From an uncultured Collinsella sp. (lineage in GTDB: Bacteria > Actinomycetota > Coriobacteriia > Coriobacteriales > Coriobacteriaceae): 31,809 nt of DNA. Shown here one piece after another: positions 24,948-31,809 of this stretch; position 1 is the stretch's first letter, and every line of letters starts with the position of its first letter. Both the position numbers and the translations under genes were made by a program. The notes under the pieces were generated by a model. That model saw nothing but the letters and a program-made list of their open reading frames with translations, ran no database searches and was not told where the DNA came from. The DNA lies in the NCBI GenBank assembly GCA_900554645.1, contig USIE01000017.1:1-31809 (forward strand), written 5' to 3'.

Positions 24948-24977
24948 TATATCTTACCGCAGGCTTACCGAGTTCAA
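24948..24977 (-). promoter_or_regulatory. Possible promoter for the GT2 gene
   Basis: TTGAAC (24972-24977) and GATATA (24948-24953) are separated by 18 bp on the minus strand, about 35 bp before the start codon. TAAGAT (24951-24956) is an alternative -10 box with a 15-bp spacer. Confidence 0.4.
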
Positions 24978-24995
24978 GAAACCACCTAATACTGG

Positions 24996-26009
24996 CTAGG
25001 CTTCGAGCAGACCGAGCTGCGGAACGATTTCGTCGCCGGCAGCGGTGCGGCCAAGCGAGCGCGGGGCCAGGTCGTCAAGAACCGCGGCGAGATCCCACGG
25101 TAGCTCGTCGCGGCACTCAATGCGCTCCCCCGTCACGGGATGGTCGAATGCAACACGCCGGGAATGAAGGAATTGCCTGGTCAGACCCTGATCGGCGCGT
25201 GCATCGCACTTGCCGTAGAGCGGATCGCCCACGCAGGCGTGGTTGATATGGCGCATATGCACGCGAATCTGATGTGTGCGGCCCGTAAACAGGTGGCACT
25301 CGACGAGCGTATAGCCGTCGTCAAAACGCGTGGAATCGAAGCGCTCGAGGACCTTAAAGGTCGTAATGGCCTGGCGCGCGAAAGGATCGTCCGAAACCGC
25401 CATCTTGACACGGTCACGCGTAGAACGGGCAATGCCGGTGTTAATGGTGCCCTCATCCATAGCGATATGTCCGTGAACGAGCGTGATATAGCGACGATCG
25501 AGCGTGCGCGTGCGAATGAGATTTTGGAGCGCGCGCTGCGTGTCGTCGTCTTTTGCCGCAAGCATGAGGCCCGAGGTATCGCGATCTAAACGATGCACGA
25601 TGCCGGGGCGGTCCTCACCCTGCACGGTACCCAGATGGTCAATGCCGCAGTGGTAGACCAGAGCGTTCGCAAGCGTGCCGCTCTCGTGGCCATGGGCGGG
25701 ATGGCACACCAGGCCGCGCTGCTTGGAGAGCACGATGAGGTAGTCGTCCTCGTAACGGATATCGAGGGGGATGGCCTCGGGAATCACATCAGTGGGATCA
25801 TGCGGCTCGGGCAGGTCGACCGAGATGCGGTCACCGGAGCGCACAGCATATTTTTTTGATAGGCAGGTCCCGCCGTTCACGATTACGGCGCCGCCCTCGA
25901 TCAGATGCGCGCAGGCAGAGCGCGTGGGGCAGCCGTCGTTGGCACCCAGAAAGGCGTCGAGACGCTGGCCAGAGCAATCGTCGGCAACAAGAATATGGAT
26001 GTCGGCCAT
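24996..26009 (-). CDS. RluA-family 23S rRNA/tRNA pseudouridine synthase
   Basis: A 337-residue RNA-modifying enzyme. An N-terminal S4-like domain (about 1-65) is followed by the RluA fold with the catalytic aspartate in HRLDRDTSG (Asp142). Other family motifs are YEDDYLIVLSKQRGLVCHP and the later TGRTHQIRVHMRHI. This is the RluD/YlyB type. It overlaps the lspA stop by one base (TAATG), the usual lspA-rluD pairing of Gram-positives. A binding site AAAGGAA lies upstream. Which uridines are modified cannot be told. Confidence 0.92.
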   Translation of the reverse strand: MADIHILVADDCSGQRLDAFLGANDGCPTRSACAHLIEGGAVIVNGGTCLSKKYAVRSGDRISVDLPEPHDPTDVIPEAIPLDIRYEDDYLIVLSKQRGLVCHPAHGHESGTLANALVYHCGIDHLGTVQGEDRPGIVHRLDRDTSGLMLAAKDDDTQRALQNLIRTRTLDRRYITLVHGHIAMDEGTINTGIARSTRDRVKMAVSDDPFARQAITTFKVLERFDSTRFDDGYTLVECHLFTGRTHQIRVHMRHINHACVGDPLYGKCDARADQGLTRQFLHSRRVAFDHPVTGERIECRDELPWDLAAVLDDLAPRSLGRTAAGDEIVPQLGLLEA

Positions 26010-26608
26010 TAACGCTCATTCCTTTCGCGAATCTTGCGGGCACGCTCCCCACGCTGCTTGGCTTTGCGCTTGGCGCGGGCCTCATCACGGGCATTGAGCT
26101 CGGCAGTCGCATCGACCTCGCGAGCGGCAGGACTCAAGAACATGTAGCCGATGAGGGCAAGCACAACGCCTACGGTGATGCCGATATCGGCCACGTTAAA
26201 GACGGGAAAGTCAATGAAGGTGGTGGCAATAAAATCGGTCACAAAGCCAAAAGCCAGGCGATCGATCGCGTTGCCAATGGCGCCACCCACGACCATGGCC
26301 ATGCCCACAACCTCCAAGCGAGCAAGCTGGGGCGTGCGAAGCAAGTACACCGCGATCGCAACGATAACGACAAACGCCAGCACGGCAAATGCGAGGCCAT
26401 GTCCCTCGCCCATGCTAAAGGCAGCACCGATGTTACGCACGAAAAGGAAGTCGATCACACCGGGGATAACAGTCACATGCAGAGCATCGCCAACGGCACG
26501 AACCGCAAGCTTGGTCAGCTGGTCAACAAGCAGCACGGCCAACGCCACGCTACCAGCAACACCCAACCGCCAACGCAAAGGCGGCGTCATATCCGCAGAA
26601 CGACCCAA
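26009..26608 (-). CDS. lspA: Lipoprotein signal peptidase (SPase II)
   Basis: A 199-residue inner-membrane aspartic protease that removes signal peptides from prolipoproteins. Four membrane segments are visible. The catalytic aspartates are Asp116 (GNAIDRLAFGFVTDF) and Asp141 (FNVADIGI); the conserved NIGAAFS is at 59-65. A charged extension of about 35 residues (rich in Arg, Lys, Glu, Ala) follows the last helix and is longer than in most LspA proteins. The start is TTG at 26608 with AGGGGA upstream; ATG 26590 is an alternative with a weaker site. Confidence 0.93.
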   Translation of the reverse strand: MGRSADMTPPLRWRLGVAGSVALAVLLVDQLTKLAVRAVGDALHVTVIPGVIDFLFVRNIGAAFSMGEGHGLAFAVLAFVVIVAIAVYLLRTPQLARLEVVGMAMVVGGAIGNAIDRLAFGFVTDFIATTFIDFPVFNVADIGITVGVVLALIGYMFLSPAAREVDATAELNARDEARAKRKAKQRGERARKIRERNER

Positions 26609-26635
26609 ATCAATCCCCTACCCTCAAAAGCATCG

Positions 26636-26666
26636 AATTACGTTTAACGCAATTAACCATCTTATA
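26636..26666 (-). promoter_or_regulatory. Possible lspA promoter region with imperfect palindrome
   Basis: The minus strand has TATAAG (26661-26666) as a possible -10 box without a good -35. Just downstream lies a 19-bp imperfect palindrome (26636-26654, arms AATTNCG). It could be an operator in the leader. Confidence 0.3.
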
Positions 26667-26714
26667 TTGCCACACGCAGAACGCACGACATATCCACCAA
26701 CGCAAGCTAAATAA

Positions 26715-26760
26715 CCAGCTAAAAACGAAAGCGGCATTCCGAAAAACAGAATGCCGCTTT
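26715..26760 (-). terminator. Rho-independent terminator of ileS
   Basis: A perfect 12-bp stem AAAGCGGCATTC with its partner (26728-26739 with 26749-26760) and a 9-nt loop; the minus strand then reads CGTTTTTAG. It lies about 70 bases beyond the ileS stop. Confidence 0.75.
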
Positions 26761-26830
26761 TATTCAACGGAGCAAATGGGCCGAAGGCGCCCAAATTCTC
26801 CCTATAACTAAAATGCCGAGTTACCGTGCC

Positions 26831-29632
26831 TTAAAGGGCATTCGCACACCTCTCGCAGATGTGAGCGTGACCGTTGTACTCGCCGACGGTGGTGCGGTAG
26901 TTCCAGCAACGGTCGCAGCACTCGCCCTCGGCTGCCTCGATGGCAACGGAGAGTTCCTCGCCCTGGGTCAGCTCAACATCGGAAACGATGTAGAACTCGG
27001 CCAGGTCGACGGCCTTATCACCGGTCAGCAGCGCGTACATCTCGGCGGGAACGACCGCCTTGACGCGGACCTGCTGGCTCTTGGTGAAGGTACCGGCGGA
27101 GCGGGCATCCTCAAGGGCCTTGGTCACGGCGCTACGGAGCTCGAGTGAAGCCTCGAGCACGCCCTCAAACTCATTGGCCTCGTCGAACGTGATGGGCGAC
27201 TTGTACCAATCGAGCAGCGCGGCGTACTTCTGGTGATCGACGCAGCCGGCGGGCGCATAGGCCATGGCCTCGTCAACCGTGTAGGACAGGATCGGCTGAA
27301 GGTCGCGCATGAGCATCGAGAAGAGCTCGGCCAGCACGGTCTGGGCGCTGCGGCGCTCGAGCGAGCCGGGCTTCTCACAGTACAGACGGTCCTTCAGGGC
27401 GTCGAGATACACGTTGGAGAGCTCGGTAACCACGAAGTCGTAGAGCGCACGGTAAGCGCGCGGGAACTCGTAGCAAGAGTAAGCGTCGTCGACCTCGGCC
27501 TGGACCTGGGTCAGACGGGCAACCATGAGCTTGTCGAGCGGCAACAGGTCGGCAAAGGCGACGCCGTCGGTCTCGGGCTCAAACTGACCCTCGAGCTCGG
27601 AGAGCAAGAAGCGCAGCGTATTGCGGAAACGACGGTAGGCATCAGACGTACGGGCGAGAATCTCGTGGTCGATGGAAACGTCGGAGCTGGTGTCGACCGA
27701 GGCGACCCACAGGCGAATGATGTCAGCGCCCATCTCGTCGCAGACCTTGTTGGGGTCGATGACGTTGCCGAGCGACTTGGACATCTTGCGGCCCTGACCG
27801 TCGAGCGTGAAGCCCTGCGAGACGACCGCCTTGTACGGAGCATGGCCGTTGGCACCCACCGAGGTGAGCAGCGAGCTCTGGAACCAACCGCGGTGCTGGT
27901 CGGAGCCCTCGAGGTACACATCCGCCGGATACTCCAGCTCGGGACGGTACTCGCAGACGGCCTTCCAGGAGACGCCGGAATCCCACCACACGTCGAGGAT
28001 GTCCTTATCTGCCTTGAGATGATGGCCGCCGCACTTGGGGCAGACGCAGGCCTCGCCCAGGTAACTCTCGGGAGCGTCGGTGAACCAGGCGTCGGAGCCC
28101 TTCTCGTGGAAGAGCTTGATGACTGCGTCGAGCGTAGCGTCGTTCATGACCTTCTCGCCGCAGTCGGCGCAGGTGTAGCTGGGGATAGGCACGCCCCAGT
28201 TGCGCTGACGGCTGATGCACCAGTCGGGACGCTGCTCGACCATGGCGCCGATGCGGTTGGCGGCGTGGGCCGGATACCACTTGACGTTCTCGCGGACCTC
28301 TTTGCCAGCCTGCTCGCGCAAACCGGTCTTGTCCATCGAGACAAACCACTGGTCGGTAGCACGGAAGAGCACCGGGTGCTTGCAGCGCCAGCAGTGCGGA
28401 TAGCTGTGCGTGATCTTCTTCTCGAGGACCAGGGTGCCACGCTCGCGCAGGAACTCGATGATGTGCGGGTTGGCCTCATCGGTGTCCATACCGCTGAAGG
28501 GGCCACCGGTACCAAACTCCTCGCCGGTGTAGAACTTGCCGTCGTCATCGACCGGCATGCAAATGTCGGTGATGCCCTCCTTGAGGCAGGCGAAGTAGTC
28601 GTCGACGCCGTGGCCGGGAGAGTTGTGGACGATACCGGTACCGTCATCGACACCGACGTAATCGGCCAGCAACGCCACGCCCTCAACACCGTCAAAGATC
28701 GGCTGCTTGTAGTGGATGTGGTGGAAGGTCTCGGCGGGAACCACATAGGGCTTACCGTCGACCATAACCGGGGTGTACTCCCAGCCAAACTCCTCGCAGC
28801 ACTTGGGAGCCAGGTCCTCGAGCATGACCTCGGCACGGCCCTCGTGCTCAACGGCGACATAGGCGGCGCCGGGCTTAAGGGAAACGGCCTGGTCGGAGGG
28901 GATGGTCCACGGCGTGGTCGTCCAAATGATAAAGTCAACCGGGCCGTCGAAGTTCTCGAGGCCGGCGGGCTTGGAGGTCATCTCGAAGCGCACGAAAATG
29001 GAGGGGCTCGTCTCGTCAGAGTACTCAATCTCGGCCTCGGCGAGCGCGGTGTGGCAGTGCTTGCACCAGTGAACCGGCTTGTGGCCGCGATAAATCATGC
29101 CCTTATCGAACATGGCCTTGAAGACCTCGATGTCGGCGGCATCGTGCTGGTGATAGAGCGTCAGATAGGGGTTGTCCCAGTCGCCGAGCACGCCCAGACG
29201 GCGGAAGCCGGCCTTCTGAAGCTCGATGTTCTCGACAGCGAACTCGTTGCAGAGCTCACGGATCTTGGCCGTGGGGGTCTGGTTGAACTTCTCGGTGCCG
29301 AGCTTCTCCTCGACCTTATGCTCGATCGGCTGACCATGGCAGTCCCAACCGGGGACATAGGGAACCTCATAGCCCTGCATCATCCAGTAGCGGTTGATCA
29401 TGTCCTTGGAGATCTTGTTCATGGCATGGCCGATGTGGATCGGACCGTTGGCGTACGGAGGACCGTCGTGCAGCACGAACTTCTTGTGACCCTCGTTCTT
29501 CTTCAGAACCTGCTCGTAGACCTTGTTGTCCTGCCAGTCCTTGAGTCGCTTGGGCTCGGACTTGGAAAGACCGGCACGCATGGGAAAACCGGTCTTGGGC
29601 AGATTCATCGTCTGCTTGTACTCGTTTGCCAC
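26831..29632 (-). CDS. ileS: Isoleucyl-tRNA synthetase
   Basis: A 933-residue class I synthetase that charges tRNA-Ile. The HIGH motif is at 66-69 (PIHIGHAMNKI), KMSKS is in GRKMSKSLGNVIDP, and the CP1 editing domain lies between (TTPWTIPSDQAV). The C-terminal zinc ribbon CDRCWNYR...CERCANAL marks the bacterial type. A further pair of CxxC knuckles (TCADCGEK and CVCPKCGG) sits between CISRQRNWGVP and the WDSG region. GTG 29632 is chosen because AAAGGGGT lies just upstream; the later ATG (29608) has no site and the earlier frame start falls in the leader. A T-box riboswitch upstream controls it. Confidence 0.96.
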   Translation of the reverse strand: MANEYKQTMNLPKTGFPMRAGLSKSEPKRLKDWQDNKVYEQVLKKNEGHKKFVLHDGPPYANGPIHIGHAMNKISKDMINRYWMMQGYEVPYVPGWDCHGQPIEHKVEEKLGTEKFNQTPTAKIRELCNEFAVENIELQKAGFRRLGVLGDWDNPYLTLYHQHDAADIEVFKAMFDKGMIYRGHKPVHWCKHCHTALAEAEIEYSDETSPSIFVRFEMTSKPAGLENFDGPVDFIIWTTTPWTIPSDQAVSLKPGAAYVAVEHEGRAEVMLEDLAPKCCEEFGWEYTPVMVDGKPYVVPAETFHHIHYKQPIFDGVEGVALLADYVGVDDGTGIVHNSPGHGVDDYFACLKEGITDICMPVDDDGKFYTGEEFGTGGPFSGMDTDEANPHIIEFLRERGTLVLEKKITHSYPHCWRCKHPVLFRATDQWFVSMDKTGLREQAGKEVRENVKWYPAHAANRIGAMVEQRPDWCISRQRNWGVPIPSYTCADCGEKVMNDATLDAVIKLFHEKGSDAWFTDAPESYLGEACVCPKCGGHHLKADKDILDVWWDSGVSWKAVCEYRPELEYPADVYLEGSDQHRGWFQSSLLTSVGANGHAPYKAVVSQGFTLDGQGRKMSKSLGNVIDPNKVCDEMGADIIRLWVASVDTSSDVSIDHEILARTSDAYRRFRNTLRFLLSELEGQFEPETDGVAFADLLPLDKLMVARLTQVQAEVDDAYSCYEFPRAYRALYDFVVTELSNVYLDALKDRLYCEKPGSLERRSAQTVLAELFSMLMRDLQPILSYTVDEAMAYAPAGCVDHQKYAALLDWYKSPITFDEANEFEGVLEASLELRSAVTKALEDARSAGTFTKSQQVRVKAVVPAEMYALLTGDKAVDLAEFYIVSDVELTQGEELSVAIEAAEGECCDRCWNYRTTVGEYNGHAHICERCANAL

Positions 29633-29675
29633 GGTACCCCTTTCATGTCGTGGGCGCGCACGCCCGTTGGGCACC

Positions 29676-29712
29676 AAAAAAGCGCCCGTCCCTACAAGCT
29701 GGGACGAAGCGC
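29676..29712 (-). terminator. Regulated terminator of the ileS T-box leader
   Basis: The minus strand forms GCGC-TT-CGTCCC, loop AGCTTGTA, GGGACG-G-GCGC, then TTTTTT. Its 5' arm (CGTCCC) is also used by the antiterminator of the T-box, so the two structures exclude each other. Confidence 0.85.
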
Positions 29713-29975
29713 CACAAAACGGGCAGCCTGCCCGTAAAAGCTCTTCGCTTAACCACCCAGCTTAGATGCCCTCGCCCGCGTCGCCGCGCGCTCGCATCCG
29801 TTACTCGGCTGGCCTGTATCGACGACCATCTCGGCGATGTCTACTAAGACGAACCTGCTCGGCACGTCCGTTGGGACCGCAGCTCCGGGGTGATTTTCAT
29901 CGGTCGCATGCACGGGTTCTCAGCGCTCCCCGCTCTCTGTGGCATGCGGACGGCCGACTACTCGTCCCCATCAAC
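29676..29975 (-). promoter_or_regulatory. T-box riboswitch, Ile (AUC) specifier, ileS leader
   Basis: All T-box parts can be followed on the minus strand. Stem I opens with GGGGACGAGTAGTC (the AGTA turn, near 29957-29970). Its distal part is AGAGAGCGGGGAGCG with CTGAGAACCCG (29913-29938). The specifier loop reads GAAAATCACCCC with ATC at 29892-29894, an isoleucine codon followed by A. GGAGCTGCGG follows (29877-29886). The antiterminator pairs AAGCTGGG (29756-29763) with CCCAGCTT (29696-29703) and GCGAAG (29743-29748) with CTTCGT (29704-29709), leaving a 7-nt bulge UGGUUAA (29749-29755). UGGU can pair with the ACCA end of uncharged tRNA-Ile. The terminator at 29676-29712 competes. Low charged tRNA-Ile should therefore raise ileS expression. 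Confidence 0.88.
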
Positions 29976-29985
29976 GCTTATGCGG

Positions 29986-29994
29986 AGTATGCTA
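29986..29994 (-). promoter_or_regulatory. Probable -10 region of the ileS leader
   Basis: TAGCATACT on the minus strand offers TAGCAT or CATACT about 10-15 bases before Stem I of the T-box, where a start site is expected. The -35 sequence (TTTTTC or TTCGCC) is poor. Confidence 0.35.
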
Positions 29995-30118
29995 GCACGT
30001 TCCGCGTCGGCGAAAAACCCTCAACACTGGTTTTATACGTTCGAAATTTCTCACGGCTGCGGACCTACTCTTGGAGCAAAATACCTGAAAGCACTTTATC
30101 GAGCGAAAGAAGGTTGCC
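29995..30118. other. Divergent intergenic region before the GldA-like gene
   Basis: This region must hold promoters for the T-box leader (minus) and the GldA-like gene (plus). TTATAC at 30032-30037 is a possible plus -10 box without a clear -35. A single CGAAC half-site lies near 30040 without its partner. AGAAGG precedes the plus-strand start codon. Confidence 0.35.
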
Positions 30119-31201
30119 ATGCGCACCATTGGAATGAGCGATTACACCGTTGGCGAGGACTGCTTTGCCGAGCTGCCCGCCGCACTGGCCGAGTACGGAG
30201 CGACGAAGGTCGCCATCATTGGCGGCAAGCGAGCCCTGGCTGCGGCGCTGCCGGGTATCGAGGCGGCGCTTGAGGGCACCGATGTCGAGGTTTTAGAAAC
30301 GCACGTCTACGGCACCAACAGTACGCGTGCCAATATCGCCAAGGTCGTGAACTCCCCTGCATGCCAGGAGGCTGATGTTCTTATCGCCTGCGGCGGCGGC
30401 AAGGCGCTCGACACCGTCAAGACGGCGGCCATCGAGCTCAAGAAGATCGTCTTCACTGTCCCGACGATCTGTTCCAACTGCTCCGCCGCGACCGCCATTG
30501 CCGTCGTGTACAACGACGACGGCTCGCTCGAGGGCTATTCGTACCCCAACCGACCGGCGCACATCTTCATCAACCCCAAGATCATCGCCGAGGCTCCGGC
30601 GGAGTACTTCTGGGCGGGCGTGGGCGATGCCCTGTCCAAGCAGCCCGAGGTCGAGTACGCCACGAGCGCCGGCAACCTGGAGCACACCGCAGGTCTTGGC
30701 CTGGCGCTCGCACACACCTGCTCCGAGCCGCTGTTTACCTATGGCGTGCAGGGTCTTGAGGACGTTCGCCAGAACCTGTCGACCGAAGCCGTCAAGCAGA
30801 TCGCGCTCGACATCGTGGTCAACACGGGTTACGTCTCGAACCTCACGAACCAGAACGATTACTACTACAACTCGAGCGTGGCGCATGCGTTCTACAACGC
30901 CACCTGCAGCATCCCGCGCGAGGGAACCTATCTGCACGGCGAGGTCGTGAGTCTGGGCGTGCTGGTACTGTTTGCCTATACGGGTGATACCGAGAACCTC
31001 AAGCGCTACGCCGCCTTTAACAAGCAGATGGGGCTGCCCGTGACGCTTGAGCAGGTCGGGCTTTCCGAGTCCGATATCCCGGCCCTGTGCGAGTACGCGC
31101 ACGCCACCAACGAATGGAAGCAAGGCAACCCGGAGCCCTTCACCGACGAGAAATTCGCCGCCGCCATCAAGGCCGCCAACGCTTACGGCCACACGCTCTA
31201 G
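30119..31201 (+). CDS. GldA-family iron/zinc-dependent dehydrogenase
   Basis: A 360-residue NAD(P)-dependent dehydrogenase of the glycerol-dehydrogenase branch of the iron-containing alcohol dehydrogenases. The dinucleotide loop is CGGGKALDTVK (91-101). The three metal ligands are in place: Asp170 (GVGDALSK), His256 (SSVAHAF) and His273 (YLHGEVVSLG), matching the positions in Bacillus glycerol dehydrogenase. Length fits. Relatives use glycerol, hydroxycarboxylates or other small alcohols, so the substrate is open. ATG 30119 follows AGAAGG. It is monocistronic: divergent from ileS and followed by strong terminators. Confidence 0.88.
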   Translation: MRTIGMSDYTVGEDCFAELPAALAEYGATKVAIIGGKRALAAALPGIEAALEGTDVEVLETHVYGTNSTRANIAKVVNSPACQEADVLIACGGGKALDTVKTAAIELKKIVFTVPTICSNCSAATAIAVVYNDDGSLEGYSYPNRPAHIFINPKIIAEAPAEYFWAGVGDALSKQPEVEYATSAGNLEHTAGLGLALAHTCSEPLFTYGVQGLEDVRQNLSTEAVKQIALDIVVNTGYVSNLTNQNDYYYNSSVAHAFYNATCSIPREGTYLHGEVVSLGVLVLFAYTGDTENLKRYAAFNKQMGLPVTLEQVGLSESDIPALCEYAHATNEWKQGNPEPFTDEKFAAAIKAANAYGHTL

Positions 31202-31210
31202 GACTGACCC

Positions 31211-31254
31211 AAAACCACCACAAAGGGGACGGGCACCTTTCTGGTGGTTTTTTA
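31211..31254 (+). terminator. Terminator of the GldA-like gene, GGGGAC repeat family
   Basis: AAAACCACCACAAAGG pairs with CCTTTCTGGTGGTTTT (one mismatch), loop GGACGGGCA, followed by TTTTTTA. It starts 10 bases after the stop codon. Arms and loop resemble the hairpin at 23570-23609. Confidence 0.88.
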
Positions 31255-31273
31255 TTGCTCCAGCATTCAGTTC

Positions 31274-31320
31274 GTACTCGAACCCGATTCTTTACGAGAA
31301 AGGGTTCGGGTACGTTTTTT
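31274..31320 (+). terminator. Second terminator-like hairpin
   Basis: GTACTCGAACCC (31274-31285) pairs with GGGTTCGGGTAC (31302-31313), one G-U pair, then GTTTTTTG. It lies only 20 bases after the first terminator. It may end a short RNA or act as a back-up. Confidence 0.75.
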
Positions 31321-31376
31321 GTTTATCGGAAATTCTGCGGAAGGACTACTCGGAACGGTAAACAGAAACGAACAGA

Positions 31377-31419
31377 GGCAGGGTATCATCGTGGTGATGG
31401 TATCCTGCCTTTTGTTTTG
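31377..31419 (+). terminator. Third terminator-like hairpin
   Basis: GGCAGGGTATCATC (31377-31390) pairs with GATGGTATCCTGCC (31396-31409) with two imperfect positions, followed by TTTTGTTTT. With the hairpin at 31274 it brackets about 60 bases that could be a short transcript. Confidence 0.7.
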
Positions 31420-31422
31420 CGG

Positions 31423-31451
31423 GATCAAGGTCGCTTTATGCGAACTTGATC
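31423..31451. repeat. Hairpin, GATCAAG arms
   Basis: GATCAAG-G-TCGC, loop TTTAT, GCGA-A-CTTGATC: 11 paired bases with one mismatch. There is no T-run. A smaller stem CGCCA with TGGCG (31451-31466) follows directly. Confidence 0.6.
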
Positions 31452-31528
31452 GCCACTTATATGGCGCATTGATGGCAATTGCATCGTACGTGCATACCGG
31501 GAGCCTGTACACCTCTGGCAAGGCGTAA

Positions 31529-31579
31529 CACACTAGACTTTGTTCCAAAGTCCGTGTGCTAAGGGGGCAGGCCCCTTAG
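31529..31579. repeat. Two adjacent hairpins
   Basis: First, CACAC-TA-GACTTT with AAAGTC-C-GTGTG (31529-31558). Second, CTAAGGGG, loop GCAGG, CCCCTTAG (31559-31579), a perfect 8-bp stem. The second resembles the GGGGAC-type loops at 23583 and 31221. Confidence 0.65.
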
Positions 31580-31581
31580 AA

Positions 31582-31614
31582 TTCCTGTGGAGTGTGTACG
31601 CACGTACGCAGGAA
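31582..31614. repeat. Hairpin, TTCCTG arms with inner GTACG palindrome
   Basis: TTCCTG (31582-31587) pairs with CAGGAA (31609-31614). Inside lies GTACG-CA-CGTAC (31596-31607). It marks the last GC-rich stretch before the composition drops. Confidence 0.55.
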
Positions 31615-31715
31615 AACGGCAAAATTTCGCTATATCAGGGCGTTCTTTCATTGGAGAGTATGGTATACACGGCTTAGTTCAACAAATATGAATTTATATA
31701 TAAAGGAGAATATTG

Positions 31716-31809
31716 ATGAAACTGTTTTTATGTTCTCACTTTTCAAGTGTAGGGAGTCTGATAAAGGAAGAAATTGAAAATAAAAAAGTCGCATTTATTC
31801 CAACAGCTT
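31716..31809 (+). CDS. Peptidase-E-like (S51/type 1 GATase-like) protein, 5' part
   Basis: The first 31 codons of a gene cut by the window edge, beginning MKLFLCSHFSSVG and including KKVAFIPTA. This start resembles the dipeptidase E (S51) proteins with a type 1 glutamine-amidotransferase-like fold, in which the first strand and the FIPTAS segment are conserved. The catalytic serine lies beyond the edge, so activity cannot be judged. AAAGGAGA precedes the ATG at good spacing. The DNA is strikingly AT-rich compared with everything to the left, which suggests horizontal gain. Confidence 0.6.
   Translation, partial: MKLFLCSHFSSVGSLIKEEIENKKVAFIPTA

Larger units (their letters stand above)
31202..31715. 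other. 514-bp non-coding region with a hairpin cluster
   Basis: No convincing gene is seen between the GldA-like gene and the peptidase-E-like gene. At least seven hairpins lie in the first 410 bases, three of them with T-runs on the plus strand (listed separately). The last 100 bases (31615-31715) are AT-rich and probably hold the promoter of the next gene. Confidence 0.6.

Noticed and set aside
27233..29737. An 834-codon open frame opposite ileS
   Set aside because: Antisense artefact of a high-GC coding gene; no motif, and it would run into the T-box leader.
30028..30045. A second LexA-type box near the GldA-like gene
   Set aside because: Only one CGAAC half-site is present; the partner at the correct spacing is missing.
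31529..31579. Integron attC-like site
   Set aside because: The hairpins lack the paired YAAC and GTTR core sites expected of attC, and no integrase gene is visible.
1..31809. CRISPR arrays, tRNA or rRNA genes, insertion sequences
   Set aside because: I saw no regularly spaced repeats, no tRNA cloverleaf sequences, no rRNA segments and no transposase in any frame.

Overview
The window is a high-GC, gene-dense chromosomal segment. Its gene content (single-chain fructose PTS, SigB-type sigma operon, Asp23, LspA-RluA, T-box-led ileS), AGGAGG-like ribosome binding sites and many ATGA or TAATG overlaps suggest a gut actinobacterium of the class Coriobacteriia, most likely Collinsella or a close relative. 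That assignment is inference; no rRNA gene is present to settle it.

Layout. 1-358 is non-coding with hairpins, including the terminator of a fructose-type PTS permease (359-2362, minus). That gene is divergent from an RpiR-family regulator (2635-3492, plus), and the shared intergenic region is rich in palindromes. From 8646 down to 3552 lies a minus-strand run: efp, an Asp23 protein, nusB, xseB, tlyA, nadK, recN. A terminator separates it from an M24 aminopeptidase (8806-9936). From 16745 down to 10069 is a second minus-strand run: alaS, ruvX, mltG, a YqeG-like HAD phosphatase, aroK, and an AroB-like protein that has lost its catalytic residues. A small AT-rich membrane-protein gene (16940-17179, plus) follows, convergent with a stress-sigma operon (20351 to 17186, minus): a membrane-anchored coiled protein, an RsbW-like protein, a SigB/F-type sigma factor and an AI-2E-family permease. 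Next, all minus, come rarA with a LexA-type operator in front, dgt, a minimal prepilin peptidase, a membrane glycosyltransferase, rluA with lspA, and ileS. ileS is preceded by a complete T-box riboswitch with an Ile (AUC) specifier and a transcription terminator. Divergent from it is a GldA-family dehydrogenase (30119-31201, plus). The last 600 bases hold a cluster of hairpins and then an abrupt change to AT-rich DNA carrying the 5' end of a peptidase-E-like gene.

Most genes are housekeeping: translation (alaS, ileS, efp, tlyA, rluA), DNA repair and replication (recN, ruvX, rarA, xseB, dgt), envelope (mltG, lspA, GT2) and stress response. The less ordinary items are the degenerate AroB next to an intact shikimate kinase, the RsbW-like protein without its ATP-binding N-box, the LexA-type box before rarA, the variant T-box bulge, a GGGGAC-containing dispersed hairpin motif, and the hairpin cluster at the right-hand compositional boundary.
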